A stretch of 23,406 nt of DNA, from positions 1 to 23,406 of the forward strand of contig UZAE01000438.1 of NCBI GenBank assembly GCA_900617975.1, in the 5' to 3' direction. A program made the translations under genes and the position numbers. Under the pieces are notes generated by a model. That model made no database searches. It was given only the letters and a program-made list of their open reading frames with translations, and was not told the origin of the DNA. Numbering within the stretch: the first letter of the stretch is position 1; each line of letters opens with the position of its first letter. Below, in pieces: positions 19,736 through 23,406 of the stretch. Source of the DNA: Rodentolepis nana (lineage: Eukaryota; Platyhelminthes; Cestoda; Cyclophyllidea; Hymenolepididae).

Positions 19736-20609
19736 AATATATATAAAAAAGGTGGCTGTTCTTATACCCTTTATATAAACATTGTTATTGCATTCTCAAA
19801 ATATAGAATAAAATTTTAAGTCATTTAAAACTTATAATTTTGCCAAAAGCAGGGCAAAAAGACTGCATATTTACAAAAAAATGAAAGTTCTATATTCTTC
19901 ATTTTTATTCATGAGGGCTACAATGAGGGTGCACTCAAGGGACAAATTCGTGGATAGCAATCAATTTTACAGATTTAAATGGAATGGTTAGGTCATCAAA
20001 TCTAAATACTTTGAACTTATCAATAAATTGGGAGACAATGAACCAATCGGCCAATAAAGCTATAAAGATTATTTGTTAATTATTAGAAATAAATTGCACT
20101 GTAAAATAATTTTTTCTTTACAGTACAATGTAATGATGAAGTCTGAAAATATCAGTTCTAAATGTTCATGTTTAACTTAACTTGCTTTTGGACACTTTTT
20201 AAATAAGCAAATTAACACTCTGCGTCTCTCCAATCAATAATTCTACCATTCTACCAAAATTTGTCCAAAAATGAAAGCATGTTTCTTGTGTGAGGGAAGC
20301 TGAGAGAAACATTTAATGCATAAAAACGCAAATTTTTATATTTCAACTTACCACAAATTTTATTGAATAATTACTGAAGGTGAAGCAATAAATTAGAAAT
20401 GCCAATCAAAGTTCTGTTTGTTTCTCAAATTTGGTGACGTAAATTGAAATCTCCTTGAGCAGTTTTAAGTTGTGTAGTTGAGTGTAATAAAGCAACATGC
20501 ATTAATTACCTTTTATTATTATAATTGCATTGATTCATATTGATATAAGGATTATTTAACGTTAGGGAAATTCAGAAAATATTCTTAAAACAGTCACAGG
20601 GAATTATGT
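19736..20609. other. Intergenic between the two segmental copies
   Basis: Very AT-rich, no gene. One short stem is present: ACTGTAAA (20098-20105) pairs with TTTACAGT (20117-20124), and the outer TTG/CAA can extend it past a mismatch. Confidence 0.45.
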
Positions 20610-22065
20610 TTTGGCTGTTGACAGCATCAAATAAACGTCTTTAATGAAAATCACTGTAATATGCATATATTTATTTAGTTATTTGAATTTAATCTGAACC
20701 AGCCATTTTGAATTTTTAATGGATCAGAATTTTTGCATCTCTCGTAAGAATAGAAAACAAGAACTGGCAATCATTTAACATATGTCAACAATATTATGTT
20801 GGATTGAACAATCTAGTTTCAAGCAAATAATTTTCAAATATCTAAACATTCCCAAAACGAAAAATCTAATTGCAAGAAGTCAACATATAAAAAACCCTAA
20901 GTAATTTTAATTTTAAGGTGCAATTGAGCACCATCTATTTTGAAGGCGAAATGCCGGAGCGATATCGGAAGTTATTTCGTAATTCAAATGTTTGAAAAAA
21001 AAATTAAGCTTATCTTCTTACCATATTGTTAGAAGGTTGGGAGATTAAGAGGTGATTAGCCACTCATCAAAAGTAGCTGAATTGGTTCCAGTGTTCAAGG
21101 GAACTATTCAACCTTGATAAAGTCTCTTATTATTCTTTAATTTTTTTCAATATTTGCAAATGATAAAATTTTGTTCAAAGTTCATCTCTTCATTTAATCA
21201 ATCGATAAAGTCAAGATTAATTGAGACCATAGTGAAACTCATGTTCAGGAATTAACTCTTTCTATATAGTACCGCCACAATTGTGAGCATTAATTACAAA
21301 AACTCAAGCGTTTGGTTAATAAAAAATTGTCTTCACATTTATTTTTATTAAACCAATTATTAATATTCTCTGTGTTCAATACGTAAAAACGCATTTGAAT
21401 TAAACAGTAAAGCAAAAACTCGAAATAGTAAAACTTGAGTGAATAATAGTCTCTAAAATATGATTACCAGAATTTAATGAAAAATCAATAGCTCTCTCAA
21501 GTTCTCCCCCAATTAAGTCACACGAGAAAATCCCTCACCAATTTACCCACCGAATGCTGGCATGAGTCACTTGATGAACTTAATTAATTTTGTGTGATAT
21601 ATAATAGAAGATTTTTGCATTTAGAATTTTAACATCGTCTTATTAAAATTGGGATTATTAATTGTTTTAACTTCTCAAAAACAAATAAGGGAAAGTTCTT
21701 TGTGCATCAAAATCAAAAAGATTCAGTGACGATGGCTTCCTTAGTCGATAAATGCTTTCGTCCCTCAATAATTTAGTATTTGACTGGTAATTGGAATTTT
21801 CGAACAAGGTCAGTCTAATGAGAAAGGGTAACATTTGCATCAGACCATAGGATAATTTCGTGTGAAGCACTATTTAGGCTCTAAAATAACCTGAAATTAA
21901 CTTGGGCTTCTAAATAATAATTATTAATTAAATATTATTAATTCTGTTTTCTCTTGGCATCGCACAGTGTTCATCAACAGGTCGACCTAAATGAGCACTG
22001 GACAAGCCAAAACAATGCGTTAAAGTTGCTAAGTGAATACCATCTTGGAAGCACCATTAACGTAA
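20610..22065. repeat. Segmental duplication block B, upstream of unit 4 (partner 16240-17450)
   Basis: The partner entry lists the matching landmarks. The copies differ by many small indels. No gene; the minus ORF at 21870-21667 has no support. Confidence 0.7.
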
Positions 22066-22284
22066 CTCTCACTAGTAATAAATTTATGTCTACTCATTAC
22101 ACTTTAACATAATTTTTACCCTTTAACGATTTTCATATTTTTCCAAAATCTGTTTAACAGCTTTTTACATTGTAAGTGCGTTTCCACCTAGTGCTGGAAC
22201 TCTATGCTAAGCGCAAGTGCACGTTATTCGTTACTCTTCCACTTTGCTTGGATTAGTTGATTGCAATTTGGAAATTTGTCTTTA
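22066..22284. other. About 219-bp indel unique to block B
   Basis: Block A reads cgtaa directly into aattgtgc (17441-17451). Block B holds about 219 bp between the same two phrases. No terminal inverted repeats are obvious. It may be an insertion in B or a deletion in A. Confidence 0.5.
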
Positions 22285-22780
22285 AATTGTGCCAGGTTTG
22301 GAACATTCATTCACGCATCAAAACGCAGTCAACTCTACTTGACTAACTTCAACCTGGAAGTTTTATTGTAACCTCATTAATTTGCTCAAATCGCTCAAAC
22401 ACCAATGTTTCACTCTCCAGCAATGTACTCTCTATCCAGACAACCTGAGTCAATCAATCGATTTAGATTTGTATTCATATTCTTTAACAAAAACACATAA
22501 TTGAAAATTGTCACAAACAAATATATATCTCGAATTGTTCTGCAATGCTCACATAACAAAAAGAGGCCTATTGTAAATTTGCAGGCTTTGTATGAGGTTT
22601 CAAATTTTTTTGAACATAAAAAGACCTCAAAATTTCCGCGTAAGCTCTAGTTTGCCCACAAAATCAATTACTAATCATTAAATTTAGTTCAATTAATTTC
22701 GAAATTTCGAGTTAAGTATAAATTTGCATTTTTGAAGGCCTTATTCTTATTGATCATGTTAGACATATGTGTAGTGTTTG

Positions 22781-22810
22781 ATTGGATAAGCCTACGTAAA
22801 TATATAGAAA
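22781..22810 (+). promoter_or_regulatory. Putative core promoter of unit 4
   Basis: ATTGG at 22781-22785 and tatata at 22801-22806, in the arrangement shared with units 1 and 3. Confidence 0.3.
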
Positions 22811-22842
22811 TGTGCCAAGTTGGCAACACACTTTAAAGGCAA

Positions 22843-23406
22843 ATGACTTTCTTTTTGCTCATTTGTACTCTGCTGCAATCCAGAGACTCCTCTGGAATGG
22901 AGAACTCAAAATTGCCTGATTCGATTTGTTCAAGGATTGTGACAACACCATCTGGTAGATCGGAACCAATTATTATCAAGAAGGATTCGTCAAATGCACG
23001 CACATGAAATTTTTTTAAACCCTTTGTCACTTCTTCTTACTTGCAGTTTATTTTTGCTACTGATCATGAACTGGCCTCCAACCTGTATTTCGATTTTGGC
23101 AGATGCACATTGAATGGTTTAAGAATTGGAGAACCATGTTCTATCGAAAATGGTAAAAAAAACATTTCACTGTGCTTTGATAATTAATCTGAAATCTCTA
23201 AAAGGTTTCTACAATATTACAATTGATGACGTTCAAAAAATAATAATGATAAAATATATTATTATGGAAGCAGTTTCATATGTGTTGTCAATATTGTTCC
23301 ACAGTGTAAATTCGAATCTGTTCGAGAAGGTTAGATAAGCAGAAATGTAATTAACTGTTAAATTAAAACAAATATTTGTTATATTATAGGTCACCTGATG
23401 CCCCAA
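22843..23406 (+). pseudogene. Unit 4: family gene copy, cut by window end, probably frameshifted
   Basis: Exons: 22843-22995, 23047-23152, 23205-23329 and 23390 onward. Exon 1 is identical to unit 1 at 43 of 51 residues and has the signal peptide MTFFLLICTLLQSR. The first donor is GCACGC, a GC-AG intron of a type known to splice at low frequency. Exon 3 is 125 nt where units 1 and 2 have 120. The extra 5 nt fall in a low-complexity taataatgataaa run and shift the frame, so joining to exon 4 gives an immediate stop (GTC ACC TGA). It could be a recent pseudogene; an assembly error in the AT run would be the alternative. Confidence 0.65.

Overview
The window looks like AT-rich nuclear DNA from an invertebrate animal. 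Genes are split by short GT-AG introns (about 45-440 bp), no operon-like ORFs or ribosome-binding sites are seen, and most of the sequence is non-coding or decayed repeats. I cannot name the taxon. The six-frame ORFs are mostly exon fragments or shadows.

The main content is a tandem family of one multi-exon gene, all copies on the + strand, called here units 1-4. I worked out the exons by comparing the copies. Each gene has a signal-peptide exon of 153 nt followed by a series of small, mostly phase-1 exons with conserved lengths (106 or 94, 120, 104, 82, 141-144 and 30 nt). Together they encode a Cys-rich, N-glycosylation-rich, probably secreted or surface protein of about 305-315 residues. 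Unit 2 (10741-12896) is intact with canonical splice sites and gives 313 aa. Unit 1 (517-2908) is open through eleven exons (306 aa) except that its first 5' splice site reads AT instead of GT. Unit 3 (17945-19383) is a clear pseudogene: stop codons, a frameshift, an internal duplication and no 3' exons. Unit 4 (22843 to window end) has a GC donor at the first intron and a +5 nt change in exon 3, so it is probably broken as well. I do not recognise the family; a distant Ig-like fold is possible but unproven.

Layout: 1-430, upstream flank of unit 1, matching the flank of unit 4 from 22319. 517-2908, unit 1. 3105-3306, a minisatellite. 4380-6125, a diverged tandem repeat with possible minus-strand exons. 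6719-7337, a decayed retroelement fragment with an aspartic-protease-like DSGT motif (minus strand). 7970-8340 and 13700-14000, a dispersed repeat pair. 8890-10680, repeat blocks leading up to unit 2, with a second copy at 15500-16190. 10741-12896, unit 2. 13000-15500, non-coding. 16240-19735 and 20610-23406, two copies of a segmental duplication, each carrying upstream DNA plus a gene unit.

Read together, this is a birth-and-death cluster of a fast-evolving extracellular protein. One copy has conventional splicing. Three copies share a non-GT first donor directly after the signal peptide, with an in-frame stop at the same codon just behind it.
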